From Labia minor (Eukaryota; Arthropoda; Insecta; Dermaptera; Spongiphoridae): a stretch of 64,000 nucleotides of DNA. Under the pieces are notes generated by a model, which ran no database searches, was not told where the DNA came from, and was given only the letters and a program-made list of their open reading frames with translations. The position numbers and the translations under genes were made by a program. The stretch lies in NCBI GenBank assembly GCA_963082975.1, contig OY720344.1:72382546-72446545 (forward strand), written 5' to 3'. This document shows positions 23,471-34,705 of the stretch, piece by piece. Every line of letters starts with the position of its first letter. Positions within the stretch are counted from its first letter, which is position 1.

Positions 23471-23868
23471 ACTATCTCGTCAGAGATAGTATTGCGATCA
23501 CGAAAATTTTTGATGTCGAGATTTTGATGTTTTTATACGTTTTGAAGGTTCCTGAATCATTTTCACTAAGGTTGAGAAAAATGTCTGTGTGTGTGTATGT
23601 GTATGTAGACAAAATTACGCAAAAACGGAATAATGATATTTGGTAAACGGGCATTATTCAAAATTCGTAGTTTTCTATCAACTTTTGAGAAATTTAGCTC
23701 AATCGGAAGAGGGTCATAACCTTCCATGTTTTCATTTTTTTCCTTTCTCAATACTGACCGTAAAAATAAATTATTAATAAAAAATTATTTAATTAATTAA
23801 ATTTAATTTAAATATATCTTAATTAATCCAATTCAAATTTGCGAGATAGTCGAGTGGTGACATTCTAG
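23471..23868 (+). repeat. Interspersed repeat family D, copy D1
   Basis: It runs from ACTATCTCGTCAGAGATAGT to GCGAGATAGTCGAGTGG plus GACATTCTAG. ACTATCTCG occurs inverted near both ends. The interior has GTTTTGAAGGTTCCTGAATC, a TGTCTGTGTGTGTG run, and CAACTTTTGAGAAATTTAGC. Copy D2 at 57938-58563 is inverted and carries extra sequence; D3 at 51866-51998 is a fragment. No transposase. TAGTCGAGTGG near the right end fits a pol III A-box by eye, but no tRNA body follows. The class is unresolved. Confidence 0.7.
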
Positions 23869-24126
23869 ATTTTTAAAATTTTAAATTTTAAAAATTATGC
23901 ATATTTTAATATTAATTTATATACTTAAGTTATTTAAGTTGAATGGTGTCAGCTTAGCAGACATTTTTTATTTGAAATATACATTTAAAAAAAATCATAG
24001 TTTGATCGAATCTAATAATAATAATTTAATAATTTTCTATATCTAGATCTAATATTTCAATAAGATTTAATTATAACAAATTAATTACTATTTAGAAAAT
24101 AAAAATTTATTTTGTTTTGGTTTCAG

Positions 24127-27100
24127 TTCTATATACTGTCAGGGCCAAATGCTTAAGACAGTACAACTTGCATCCATCTTCGAGGATTCTAAAACTTTTG
24201 TGGATATGAAATTACGAAAAAGTGTTAAAGATGCTTGGTCTTCCTACAATGAAATGATGGATGTTACTGGGGGACAACCGACTGTCGAACAAGTCAAAGA
24301 ATTTGTTTGTAAAAATTTTGAGGAAGGGGATGAATTGATTGAATGGACACCAACCGATTGGCAAGAGAATCCACCACTGTTAGAAAAAATCATTGATCCT
24401 AATTTAAAAGCATGGGCAAAAGGATTAAATGTTAGATGGCGAGAACTCGCACGGCAAGTAAACCCTAATGTGACTAAAAATCCTGAACTTTATTCATTTA
24501 TTCCGGTACCAAATGGTTTTGTGATACCCGGAGGAAGATTTCGAGAATATTATTATTGGGATAGTTACTGGATTGTACAAGGATTATTAGCATCAGGAAT
24601 GTATGAAACTGTAAAAGGAATTTTACACAACTTTTTATCCATCGTGCAGACTGTAGGACACATTCCTAATGGTGGAAGAATTTATTATTTACAAAGAAGT
24701 CAACCACCACTTTTACTTTCTATGGTTGAAGCCTATGTGGATGCGACACAAGACCATCAGTTTATTATCGACAATTATGATACTTTAGAAAATGAAATTA
24801 ATTTTTGGTTCAAAAATCGAACAATCAAAGTTTATAAGGGGGATAAGGAATATACGTTATTCCATTATTATGCGCCATCTAATGGTCCAAGGCCTGAATC
24901 TTACAAGTAAGAAAAATTACTTATAATATTACTATTTATAATTATTTTTATATAAATAAGTGATAAATATATTCAAAAGAATTGGGGCTAGGATTAATCT
25001 TAAGGTTCCCACATCCCCTGTATAATCTCGTTTACTTTTACGTCTAATAATAAATTAGTTATATTATATATTATCTATATATATAAAAAAAGGTTTTTGT
25101 CTGCACATTGCTCAGAATTTAAAAATTTTTGCATATCTTCGCATTTCATGACCTCTAGAATCCAAAAGTGACTTTAGAATTTTTCATGTCTGTCTGTCTG
25201 TCTGTCCGGAAAATTACTATTTTATAGACTCAGAATTGGCTGAACCGATTTCTATGAAATTACATCACAATATTCTTATATACCTCTAGAGTAACATAGG
25301 CTATAAATTTTATTAATATTTAATCAATAACCGCAGAAATTAATTTTTTAAAGTTTATATAATTCTCCGTGTTCATTCAAGAGCATCTATCGGCTCACTG
25401 TCCCTAGCGGAAGCATTTTAAACAATGAATTATCATAGCGATTCCCAATCAAAGAATTATTATAATATTTCACTTTTTATTTTAAATTCTTATATTTAAA
25501 TATCAATTCAATTAGATAATTTATTCTAAAAGTTCCCATTTTAATTAATTTAATAAAATATTTAGATCATATTTATATTAACTTAATTTTTATTTATTCT
25601 TTCTATATATTTGAATATTTCTTCTTTTCTATTTGAAAGTGAAAGGTTAAAAAATCTCGCTAAGAACATTCAATATTTCTATACACAAATTATTCAGAGT
25701 ATTGGCAAAGCGTATCACTCACAATCAGTGTAAATTGAAATTTATATAAATTAACAAAGTGAAAATTTTTATTTGTTTAAATTTTATTACAATGAATCAA
25801 AAAAATTAAATATATAGATCACATGATTAAGAGAAGCAAGAAACTTGAGAGAATATAACTGTTGGACGGAGGTCGGACATGACAGAAACTGTAAGCGAAA
25901 TCTTCATATTGCGACTAATAATTTTCAAATCCCCTAGCACCACAGAATTAGATAAGTTTCTTTTAAGGGAGGAAAATAACTATGATCTAAAAAAATTAAT
26001 AAATGAACATAATAAAAAAACAAATAAATCAATTAATTTAAATTAATACTATTAATGAATGTATATATTGGTAATTTATCTATTGTTTTATAACGTTAAT
26101 TTTTATAAATTGTCTCAAGTCTCTAACTTTGCATTTTCTCAAGTTTCATTATAATTAAAAATATTCAATAATAATCTAGCAATGAAAATAAAATATCAAA
26201 ATGTAATGATCAAGAAATATTATATTATTATAACATAGAAAATACTTAAGAACCATAGGCGGAGGAAATATTAGGAGATATCATTGTGAGTTCAGGCCAA
26301 ATCGATCAACATTAATTAAGATATTTAAATTATGACAGATATTAGGAAAAAAACCGCGAATGCAATATTTCTGTTCACTAATTATTTGTAGACTTTAGTA
26401 AAACATACGCATGACTCAATATAGATCAGCATAAACTTTTTCAAATTTTGATCTTCAAATTTGTCTTGAAGGTAGTAAAGAAAAAATAAGATGCGGAAAT
26501 CAATTGTAAAATATTAGGTTACCCAGACGACTTAAATATAATAGGAGGTTCGAAATTAATAGTGATAAGAAAAAATATTTAGTAACAAAGGGGACATATA
26601 AAATCTTAATATACAAAATGTAGAATTTGAATATGTAGAAAAATTGAATGTAATCACGAAGGATAATAATATTTGAGAAGAATTTAAATCGGGGTTGCAA
26701 TCGGGAAACGCCTGTTATCTTGCAATAAAGAGGCTTATCTCATCAAAATTATTATCAAAGGGAATATATAAAAAAATTATTTTGTCTGTTGCATTATATG
26801 GCTGGGAGGCATGGTCTATGACCCTGGGAGATGAGAGTAGATTCAGAGTATTTGAGAATAGGATTCTTCCCTGCATTTATTGGCCAAAGAAAGATGAGCT
26901 CACCGGGAAATGGGGGAGACTGCATAACAAGAAATTGCGTGGCCTCTGCACCTTCAGAAATAGTTAGGGTTATAAAAGGGAAAAAGTTGCAATAGGCAGG
27001 GCACGTGGCTTGAATGGGAGAGGAAAAAGATATTGGTGGGGAGACCGATTGGAAAACGTCCGCTTGGAAAACCAAAGACGCGTAGGAAGGGACGTAAGAG

Positions 27101-30100
27101 AGATGGATCTCAAGGGCTCAGGATAGGGACACTTGGAGAAATTTGGTTGTTGCGGCCAAGAACTTTCAAGTATCTTTGAGCCACATAGATAGATAGATAT
27201 AACATATACGTACAATAATAATATTTATAATTAATTTACTGATTAAATTAAAATATATTTTAAATAAGAACACAAAAAGAAATGAATGTTTTATGTAATA
27301 TACTTATTGAAACAAAATGGATTAAAACCTTTTACTACTTTCAACCAAATACTATGTACCACTCGGGGGTACTGGGGGCGGAGCCGCCGTCTAGGTGTGA
27401 AGAGCGCCGAAGGCGCTCTGAGCAGCTAGTTTGTTTATAAAGTAGATATGTAAATGACAATACTATTTATATGAAATTTATTTTCTTTTATTTAATTGAT
27501 TAATATTAAGAATAATTCAAATGTAATTTTTCTAATAGGGAAAAATAATTATTTTGATTGTAATTAACAATTTAGTAATAATATTTTAACTGTTTAATAA
27601 TATACTAAATTAATTTAATAATTAATATTATTAAACTTTAATCTATATATATATATAAAAGATTTATGTCTGCACATTGCTCAAAATTTAAAAGTTTTTG
27701 CATATCTTCGCGTTTCATGACCCCTAGAATCCAAAAGTGACTTTAGAATTTTTCATGTCTGTCTGTCTGTCCGGAAAATAACTATTTTATAGACACAGAA
27801 TTGGCTGAACCGATTTCTATGAAATTACATCACAATATAAAGAAAGAATATGATGCGGAAATCAATTGTAAAATATTAGGTTACCCAGACGACTTAAATA
27901 TAATAGGAGATTCGACAATTGCAATTACAGATAGTGAGGAAAAATTAATGGAGGTTTGAAATTAATACTGATATGAAAAAATATTTAGTAACAAAGAGGA
28001 ACATTATTAACATCTTAATATACAAAATATAGAATTTGAATATGTAGAAAAATTGAATGTAATCACGAAGGATAATAATATTTGAGAAGAATTTAAATCG
28101 AGGTTGCAATCGGGAAACCCCTGTTATCATGCAGTAAAGAGGCTTATCTCATCAAAATTATTATCAAAACGAATCAAAATTAAAATATATAAAACAATTA
28201 TTTTGCCTGTTGTATTATATAGGTAGGAGGCATGGTCTATGACCCTGGGAGATGAGAGTAGATTCAGAGTATTTGAGAATAGGATTCTTCCCAGCATTTA
28301 TTGGCCAAAGAAAGATGAGGTCACCGGGAAATGGGGGAGACTGCATAACGAGAAATTGCATGACCTCTATGCATCTTGAGAAATAATTAGGGTTATAAAA
28401 GGGAAAAAGCTGCGGTAGGCAGGGCACTTGGCTAGAAAGGGAGAGAACAAAGATATTGGTGGGGAAACGTCCGCTTGGAGTACCAAGGATGCATAGGAAG
28501 GGACGTAAGAGAGATGGGACAAGGGCTCAGGATGGGAACACTTGGAGAAATGTGGTTGTTGCGGCCAAGAACTTTAGTATCTTTGAGCCACATAGATAGA
28601 TATAACATATACAATAATAATATATATAATTAATTTACTGATTTAATTAAAATATATTTTAAATAAGAACACAAAAAGAAATGAATGTTTTATGTTATAT
28701 ACTGATTTAAACAAAATGGATGAAAACCTTTTACTACTTTCAACCAAATACTAAGTACCACTCGGGGGTACAGGAGGTGGAGCTAGTTAAATATAAAATA
28801 GGTTAAATAGAGGATGTTTGTATTGGGTGCAAATTATCAAATATAAAATAGTGAAATCCAAAAATAAGAAAAAAATTAAGATTTTTATTATTATTTTTAA
28901 AACTATTTTTTAATATTCATTATATACACCTAATTGATTTAAATAAAATTAGTGAATCTAAATTTGTAATATTTAAAATTCGTAATTAAACATTTATTAT
29001 ATATTATATTATTAATAAACTAAAAATTTTGGAATGGATGTGAGAGAGATGGGAGAGGGTAGGGGTTGGATGGTTGTGGCTCAAGATAGGGGAAATGTGG
29101 TTGCTGTGGTTAAGAATTTTTGAGTTCCATAGAGCCACAGAGATAGATAGAATAATCAAATAATATTAAAATAAATTTATTAAGTTAAATAATTATTTTG
29201 CAAAATCAATTAAATTTAAATGAAAATTCTAACCCAAGTTTGAATAAAATATTTCTAAAAACTTTTGACATATTTATAAAGTTATTTATAACATATGTAA
29301 ATAATAAATATTCTTTAAAATTATAAAAAAAGATTAACGTAAAGATTATAATAGTTCAGGTGTGACCTTCTTTTCACTGATAATAATCAACAAATTTAAA
29401 TAATAATAATTATATTCATTTCCAAAGATATAATGTTCGTTCGTTATAATAAACAATTTCTAAAAGACTTTAATTTTTCAGGGAGGATTATAAGATAGCT
29501 CAAAACTACATTGATCCCACAGAAATATATACAAATTTGAAATCAGCAGCAGAATCTGGATGGGATTTTTCGTCTCGGTGGTTTATTTCTAAAGACGGGA
29601 CTAATAATGGTAATTTTATATAACATAATATAACAAATAACGTTCTAAAAAAACAAAAAACTTATTTATAGATTAGTGCAATCATTTTAAATGTGATATT
29701 TATATCAATAAACAAATAATTAAATGATAGAGAAGAAATACAACCTGTCAAAGATATTTTACTTAAATAAATTTTATAATAATTGATAAACTTTTTAGAA
29801 AGTATCCATTTGACTAAAATTTATATTACTTAAAACAAGATAAAATAACTATGATTTTATAGAGTTCCTGAATAATAATTTATTTAATATAAATTATAAC
29901 TTTTGCATGAATAATTATTCGAGTGCTACATAATTTGATAGTAAAAATTTGATTTGTAAAAAAAAAAAAATTTTGTCGATTGAACAATGCCTTGAGGCCA
30001 TTTTAATTAATTACATGACTCATTTGTGTTATTCTATTATTAAATTTACATTCAAATAATTAACTACGTATTTTTTATATTGAATTTCAGGTTCATTAAG

Positions 30101-30773
30101 TGATATTTCAACCGGAGAAATTGTTCCCGTTGATTTGAATGGTTTCATATATCGATCTTTAAATTTGTTAGCAAATTATGCTAAAATATCAAAAAAACAT
30201 GATGGAGCTATTCATAAACGAAATGCGGAATCATTGAAAGAAGCCATTCAAGCTGTTTTATGGAATCCTGAAGAAGGAATTTGGTTCGACTGGGATCTTC
30301 GTAATCAACAACCAAGAAAGTATTATTATCCTAGTAATTTTGTACCCCTATGGGCAGGATGTTATGATGAAAGCCAAACAACAACAATAGCTAAAAGTGT
30401 ATTAAATTATGCCATTGCAAATCAATTAGACACCTTCCAAGGGGGTATTCCAATTTCTCTAGAGCGAACAGGAGAACAATGGGATTATCCTAATGCTTGG
30501 CCACCTCTAGTCTCATTAGTAATTGAAGGACTGAAAAATATGAAAACGAAAGAAACGGAAGATTTTGCTTTTAAATTAGCTTCATCGTGGGTTAAGTCTA
30601 ATTATATGGGTTGGACACAATTCAACGAGTCAATGTTTGAAAAATATGATGCTGAAAATCCTGGGCATCGCGGATCAGGGGGTGAATATGGGGTACAAGA
30701 AGGATTTGGTTGGAGTAATGGTGTGGTATTGAGAATGTTAGAGTTATATGGATCGATAATGACAAGTGATTAA
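24127..30773 (+). CDS. Trehalase (glycoside hydrolase family 37), soluble insect type; 5' exon(s) missing
   Basis: Trehalase splits trehalose, the insect blood sugar, into two glucoses. Three coding exons are seen: 24127-24906, 29482-29609 and 30091-30773. Their junctions are phase-consistent (AA|G and G|GT) with GT-AG borders. Together they encode about 529 residues. Both family signatures are present, PGGRFREYYYWDSYW and QWDYPNAWPP. So are the catalytic aspartate segment ESGWDFSSRW and the catalytic glutamate segment GSGGEYGVQEGFGWSNG. The usual GGGGEY is GSGGEY here. The first visible residues, SIYCQGQMLKTVQL, match the start of the mature domain after the signal peptide. At least one upstream exon (phase 2) with the signal peptide is therefore outside what I could recognise. 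There is no C-terminal membrane span, so this is the soluble TRE-1-like form. AATAAA at 30817-30822 is a likely poly(A) signal. Confidence 0.95.
25074..27429 (+). mobile_element. Helitron copy H4, inside the trehalase intron
   Basis: Starts TC at 25074 after A and ends CTAG at 27429 before T. The last 90 bases hold two hairpins: GGGGGCGGAGCCGCC and GAGCGCCGAAGGCGCTC, then TGAGCAGCTAG. The 5' 400 bases match H2. From about 26262 to 27200 it contains a LINE reverse-transcriptase fragment in the same orientation, then GATA repeats, then the shared Helitron 3' unit (27205-27429). No Rep/helicase gene is seen. Confidence 0.8.
26262..27200 (+). pseudogene. LINE reverse transcriptase fragment within Helitron H4
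   Basis: Broken frames give, in order: YHCEFRPNRST (RT motif of the GFRPNRSTTDQ type), VDFSKTY and DSIYRSA (the FIDFxKAYDSI motif), YPDDLNIIG (the YADD catalytic motif with Ala replaced by Pro), then LYGWEAWSMTLGDESRF, FENRILPCIYWPKKDELTG and the AAKNF-type end. Several frameshifts and stops make it non-functional. It ends in GATAGATAGATA. Confidence 0.8.
27642..28786 (+). mobile_element. Helitron copy H5, inside the trehalase intron
   Basis: Begins TC at 27642 after A and ends GTGGAGCTAG at 28786 before T. The 5' unit matches H4 up to CACAATAT and then jumps straight into the LINE fragment, so about 1.2 kb present in H4 is absent. The terminal hairpin pair seen in H4 is missing; the copy stops after GGGGGTACAGGAGGTGGAG. 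It is either a 3' truncation that happens to end in CTAG or use of an alternative end. Confidence 0.7.
27850..28605 (+). pseudogene. LINE reverse transcriptase fragment within Helitron H5
   Basis: Contains YPDDLNIIGDS then TIAITDSEEKLMEV, YVEKLNVITKDNN, KRLISSKLLSK, TIILPVVLY and FENRILPSIYWPKKDEVTG, then the AQDGNTWRNVVVAAKNF end and GATA repeats. It carries the same Ala-to-Pro change in the YADD motif as H4. Stops and frameshifts throughout. Confidence 0.8.
29031..29151 (+). pseudogene. LINE 3' tail with GATA repeat
   Basis: GATGGGAGAGGGTAGGGG followed by a WxxVVAVVKNF-type frame and AGAGCCACAGAGATAGATAG. It is similar to the tail at 37427-37722 rather than to the Helitron-borne fragments, and no Helitron 3' unit follows it. 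It looks like an independent, 5'-truncated LINE insertion in the trehalase intron. Confidence 0.6.
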
Positions 30774-32351
30774 TAAAAAAATAGCTTTTATTTATCAGCA
30801 ATTTATGTTCTGTGATAATAAAGCAAAATATTAATATAAATTAATTCCAAATTAAATAATTCCAAACTAAAAAATAGATGGGTAGTTAATTTTGGGTAAT
30901 TATTTTTTTTAATTTATATTTCGAAAAAAAATATTTATTTTAATAAATTTAAAAAAATATATATTCAGAATAATTATCTTTAAAAAAATGAATAATAAAA
31001 GGGATGATAGCTAGAAATTAAAAACAAATAATATGAAAATTGAGATAAGAAAATTAAATTAATAATCATTATAATAATAATTATATATATATATAATATA
31101 TATATATATGTATAATACAATATTATAACATCGTTAAGAGTTAAAAAATATTAAGTATTAATTTTATAAATTAATAAAAATCTAATATAAAAAAATAACT
31201 AGAAAAATATTTTATTATACATAAATATTTTCTTTTTGACTTTTAAAGATTTAACTGTGATTTTGAACAATGGGCTTCCAAAGTAGGATATTCTGTATTT
31301 GTACAAAAATATTTTGTATAAAATATTTTATTTGATAATATAATTTTATAAATCAGCATATAATAATATAACTTATTTCATAAAATAGTATTATCAAAAT
31401 AATATCCAAAATTTTGGTCATTCTTTTCTGGCTCCTAATAATAATTGATAGTTTTATTAATAAATATTTAAAATACACTCTTATATTGTTTATTTACATT
31501 ATAATAAGCTGAAAACTTAAAAAAAATATTTAAATTATCTTTATAAAATAGTATTTTTTTAATTTATATAAGTGTTATTATTAATTTTTATATTTATACA
31601 AAGCATTTTTTATCAATTTGTAATCATTTTCAATGTTTTGTTTTTCTAAATTTAATTAAAGGTCGCATGGTGATTGAAATTAAATGTTTCCATTTCACCT
31701 TCCTCATGAATTTTTAAAAAAATATTTCTACAATATATAAATGTCATAAAATGAAACTTTAATATTTTCAAGTCTATAAGATTTAAAAATTTCAACAATT
31801 TAATCAAAAATAAAAAAGAAAACAATTATAAAAAATTATAATTTCTTGGAAAATTTTAAAAACATGAAGATTTTAGATTTAAAATAATTAAATATAAATT
31901 ATATTATTAAATTAAATAAATTATTATGTGACTAGCATTTTAATATAGACTATAGATATCTATTTATAGAGCTAAGCATTTACTATTTGATATAATGAGA
32001 TATTTAAAAAAAACTGGTTAAATTAATATATATATATATAGATATATATTCAATTTTTTAATTGATTCATGCCTAAAAATTAAATCTTGTAAAATAGTAA
32101 ATGATTTATTCTATTCAATATATATCTAAATTATAATTAATTTTAAAATATGACTAGTCATAAATTTTTATATAAGTAAATTAAAATTGAAACTTATTAT
32201 ACAAATTTTTATAATATTGTCTTATAATTTTTAAGGTTTTTTAAACCTTAAATGTAATTTTTTAAATATTTTTTAAATATTTATGTATTATTTTATATTG
32301 TAGTATAAATAAAAGTATTTAAATTGATAAAATAAAAAAATAATGGTTTTA
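30774..32351. other. Intergenic region between trehalase and B9D1 (tail to tail)
   Basis: Very AT-rich and full of A/T runs; trehalase and B9D1 converge here. Poly(A) signals sit at 30817 (+) and overlapping the B9D1 stop (-). Nothing else is recognised. Confidence 0.6.
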
Positions 32352-34018
32352 TTATGATGAATTAACAGTGGTTGAATTGTAACTTTGATATCCTAATTTG
32401 GTAAGATCCTTTATAAGAATATTCATTCGTAAGTTGACATATCCTTGAGATCGAACTCTGGTTACTGAAAATTAAGTACAAATTATATTAATCTTAAAAA
32501 AATATTAATTGAAAATGTAGAAAGATTTACTTAGTTGATTTAATTTTAAAATAAATTTGACTTTTAAAAGAATTTTAATTTAATAAATAAACAAAAAAAA
32601 TATATAAAAATTGAAATATATACCTTCTCGCCCTTCTCCTTGGGCTATTACTCTAGCATCCACAAATTCTGGGCGTCTTCCCGTCAACCAACAAGTCAAT
32701 TTTTGTAATAAAGAACTTGATTCGGGTACAAACATTGCAATTCTAAAAAACATAAATAACAATCTATTTCAAATAAAATGATTGAAATGACGTGGAAAAA
32801 GCGGAATGAGAAAATAAATTATAATATTAGAAAAATTACACTAGGAAAGGAGTATGCAAAATCATCACCAATGGTAATTTTTAATTATATAATATTCTTT
32901 CGATTTTATACATGCATAACTTTAATCCTTTCATTATCAACTTTAATGGAAAATATTTAATTTTTATATTATGTTTATTATATTATATTATTCTTTATAC
33001 TAATCGACAGATTGTAAAATAAAAAGGGAATTAAATGAAAAAAATTATTATATTATAATTGATTTAAGATAAATAAAAAAAAGACGGAAAAATTTTATTA
33101 TAGTTTTCAACACCTTTTAGTATGTTCTCCAGGTGAAGTAGGGATATGACAAACACCGTAACCTCGTACAACATCATTTCCAAAGCTGTCCAAACCATAA
33201 ACAGATATAACTATTTGTGGCCCTAGAACAATGTAGTAATTCAAATTTATTTTAATTTATTTGGACATAAGGTGTACATTTAATTTTCATTAAAAATATG
33301 ATTTTTTTGTAATTATCTAATTGGGACACAATTATATTTGATTAGTTAAATGAATTATCTAAAATTTTTTTTTAAATATATGAAATATAAAGTATAGTGA
33401 ATTGGAATTTAGAAAAAAGTTTGCGATTTAGATTAAGGTATCTCTATTATACAAGAATATATTATTTAATATATTTATCTGTAAATATAATTATATACAT
33501 ATAAGTTTATATTGATAATGTTAAAATTGAAATAATTATAAATGTAAGTATAATAAAAGATTTAAAAATATATATTCATATTTCATATTTATAATTTGAA
33601 TATGAATAATAAATAATGTTCTATGATTTGAATGAATAGAAAATATTCTTAAACTACTAAAAGTAAACGTTTAATTCATAAACTTGATTAATTAAAAAAT
33701 CATTATTATTAATCAAGAAACTTACATCCATAAGGGTTAGTACTTTTAAATGTTATATCTAAAGGAAAATTCCAGACAATCATTTTTCTTTCCCCTAAGC
33801 CGTGTCTACTGATTTGAGAAATGCCTTCATCGATACCCTAAAATAATATTTTACTTAATAATTTATTCAAATTAAGTTTTAATATTTAAAGAACTTACTG
33901 AAGTTATGACCCAATCTTGTCCATAAGTAAAACAATATTTACAATAAATTTTATCAAATTCGGGAAAATCGGCTGATTCTATTTGACCTACCATAGATAA
34001 TAAAAATACATTTGGCAT
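32352..34018 (-). CDS. B9 domain-containing protein 1 (ciliary transition zone), 5 exons
   Basis: Complete 190-residue protein assembled from five minus-strand exons: 34018-33899, 33837-33726, 33222-33114, 32742-32624 and 32464-32352. All borders are GT-AG and the phases agree (0, 1, 0-split Trp, split Arg, split Val). It begins [20 protein letters not shown]. It contains the B9 (C2-like) domain with [75 protein letters not shown] and [15 protein letters not shown], in the order and spacing of animal B9D1 (about 200 aa). B9D1 works with B9D2 and MKS1 in the transition zone at the base of cilia. In an insect that means sensory neurons and sperm. The stop overlaps AATAAA. Introns are short (61-503 bp). 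Confidence 0.95.
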
Positions 34019-34561
34019 TTTATTTAATATTTTTTATTTATTTATTATAATAAATAAAGGGATACTCTTCAACTTTTATTTAATAATTTTATAACTCGTT
34101 AGAAATATATACAATGTTTTGTTTACAAATAAAATTGATTATAATTAATTAACTTTAGATGGCAGTAAATGACATTTGAACGTCAAATTTAATTAGCGCC
34201 AAAAGACAAAAGATTCATTCATCTTTTCGAATATATTTTGAAAGTGCAAGATAATATCATCTCACGGGCATATTTCCTGATGCAATCCCCTTAAATAGAC
34301 CAGAAGAGATAGATTGTTATTATTATAATATATTTTATTTATTATACATTTATTTATTATGAATTTGTAAAGCATTTTAAATTTTCCACTTTACATCCGA
34401 AGGCGCGCTCTATCAAAAAAAAATATAAGCTGCCCACAAAACAAATCGAAGTATAATATAAAAACGTTAATAAAAACACCTGCTAGTTATCATTAATTTA
34501 ATTTATTACGAACTATACCTGAACTAGTTAAATATTCAACAAGTTTCTATATTCAGTGAAA
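34019..34561. promoter_or_regulatory. Divergent promoter region between B9D1 and the 34562 exon
   Basis: 543 bases separate two start codons on opposite strands, so it should hold both promoters and 5' UTRs. A small GC-richer patch (CCGAAGGCGCGC, about 34397-34408) stands out. No RFX X-box, expected for many cilia genes, was found by eye, and no clear TATA element was assigned. Confidence 0.45.
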
Positions 34562-34705
34562 ATGGCACCGACTAAATTATTTCGTACTCGCAGGTCATCA
34601 TTATTAAACAAAGAAAATCATGATAATTCATACCTCCAAGGTGTGGGTGAATATCAGGCCAAAATTCGAAGAAGGGAGTCACTTCGTTCATTTAAAAAAT
34701 TCAAG
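34562..34705 (+). CDS. First coding exon of an unidentified gene
   Basis: 48 codons from ATG in a good context (GAAAATGG), starting MAPTKLFRTRRSS and ending ESLRSFKKFK, where AAG meets a consensus donor (GTAACA) in phase 0. It is rich in Arg/Lys/Ser with no signal peptide, so it looks like a basic cytoplasmic N terminus. It diverges from B9D1 with a short shared intergenic region, a common layout for real genes. The next exon was not recognised within the window. Further candidate first exons lie downstream at 38664, 47054 and 60749. I do not recognise the protein. Confidence 0.5.

Noticed and set aside
26794..27215. Minus-strand frames over the LINE fragments at 27.0 and 28.3 kb
   Set aside because: They are the antisense of the + strand LINE RT tail, which carries the recognisable motifs.
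32778..32960. 60-codon + strand frame within the B9D1 locus
   Set aside because: It covers a B9D1 intron and overlaps no recognisable domain; B9D1 on the - strand explains the locus.
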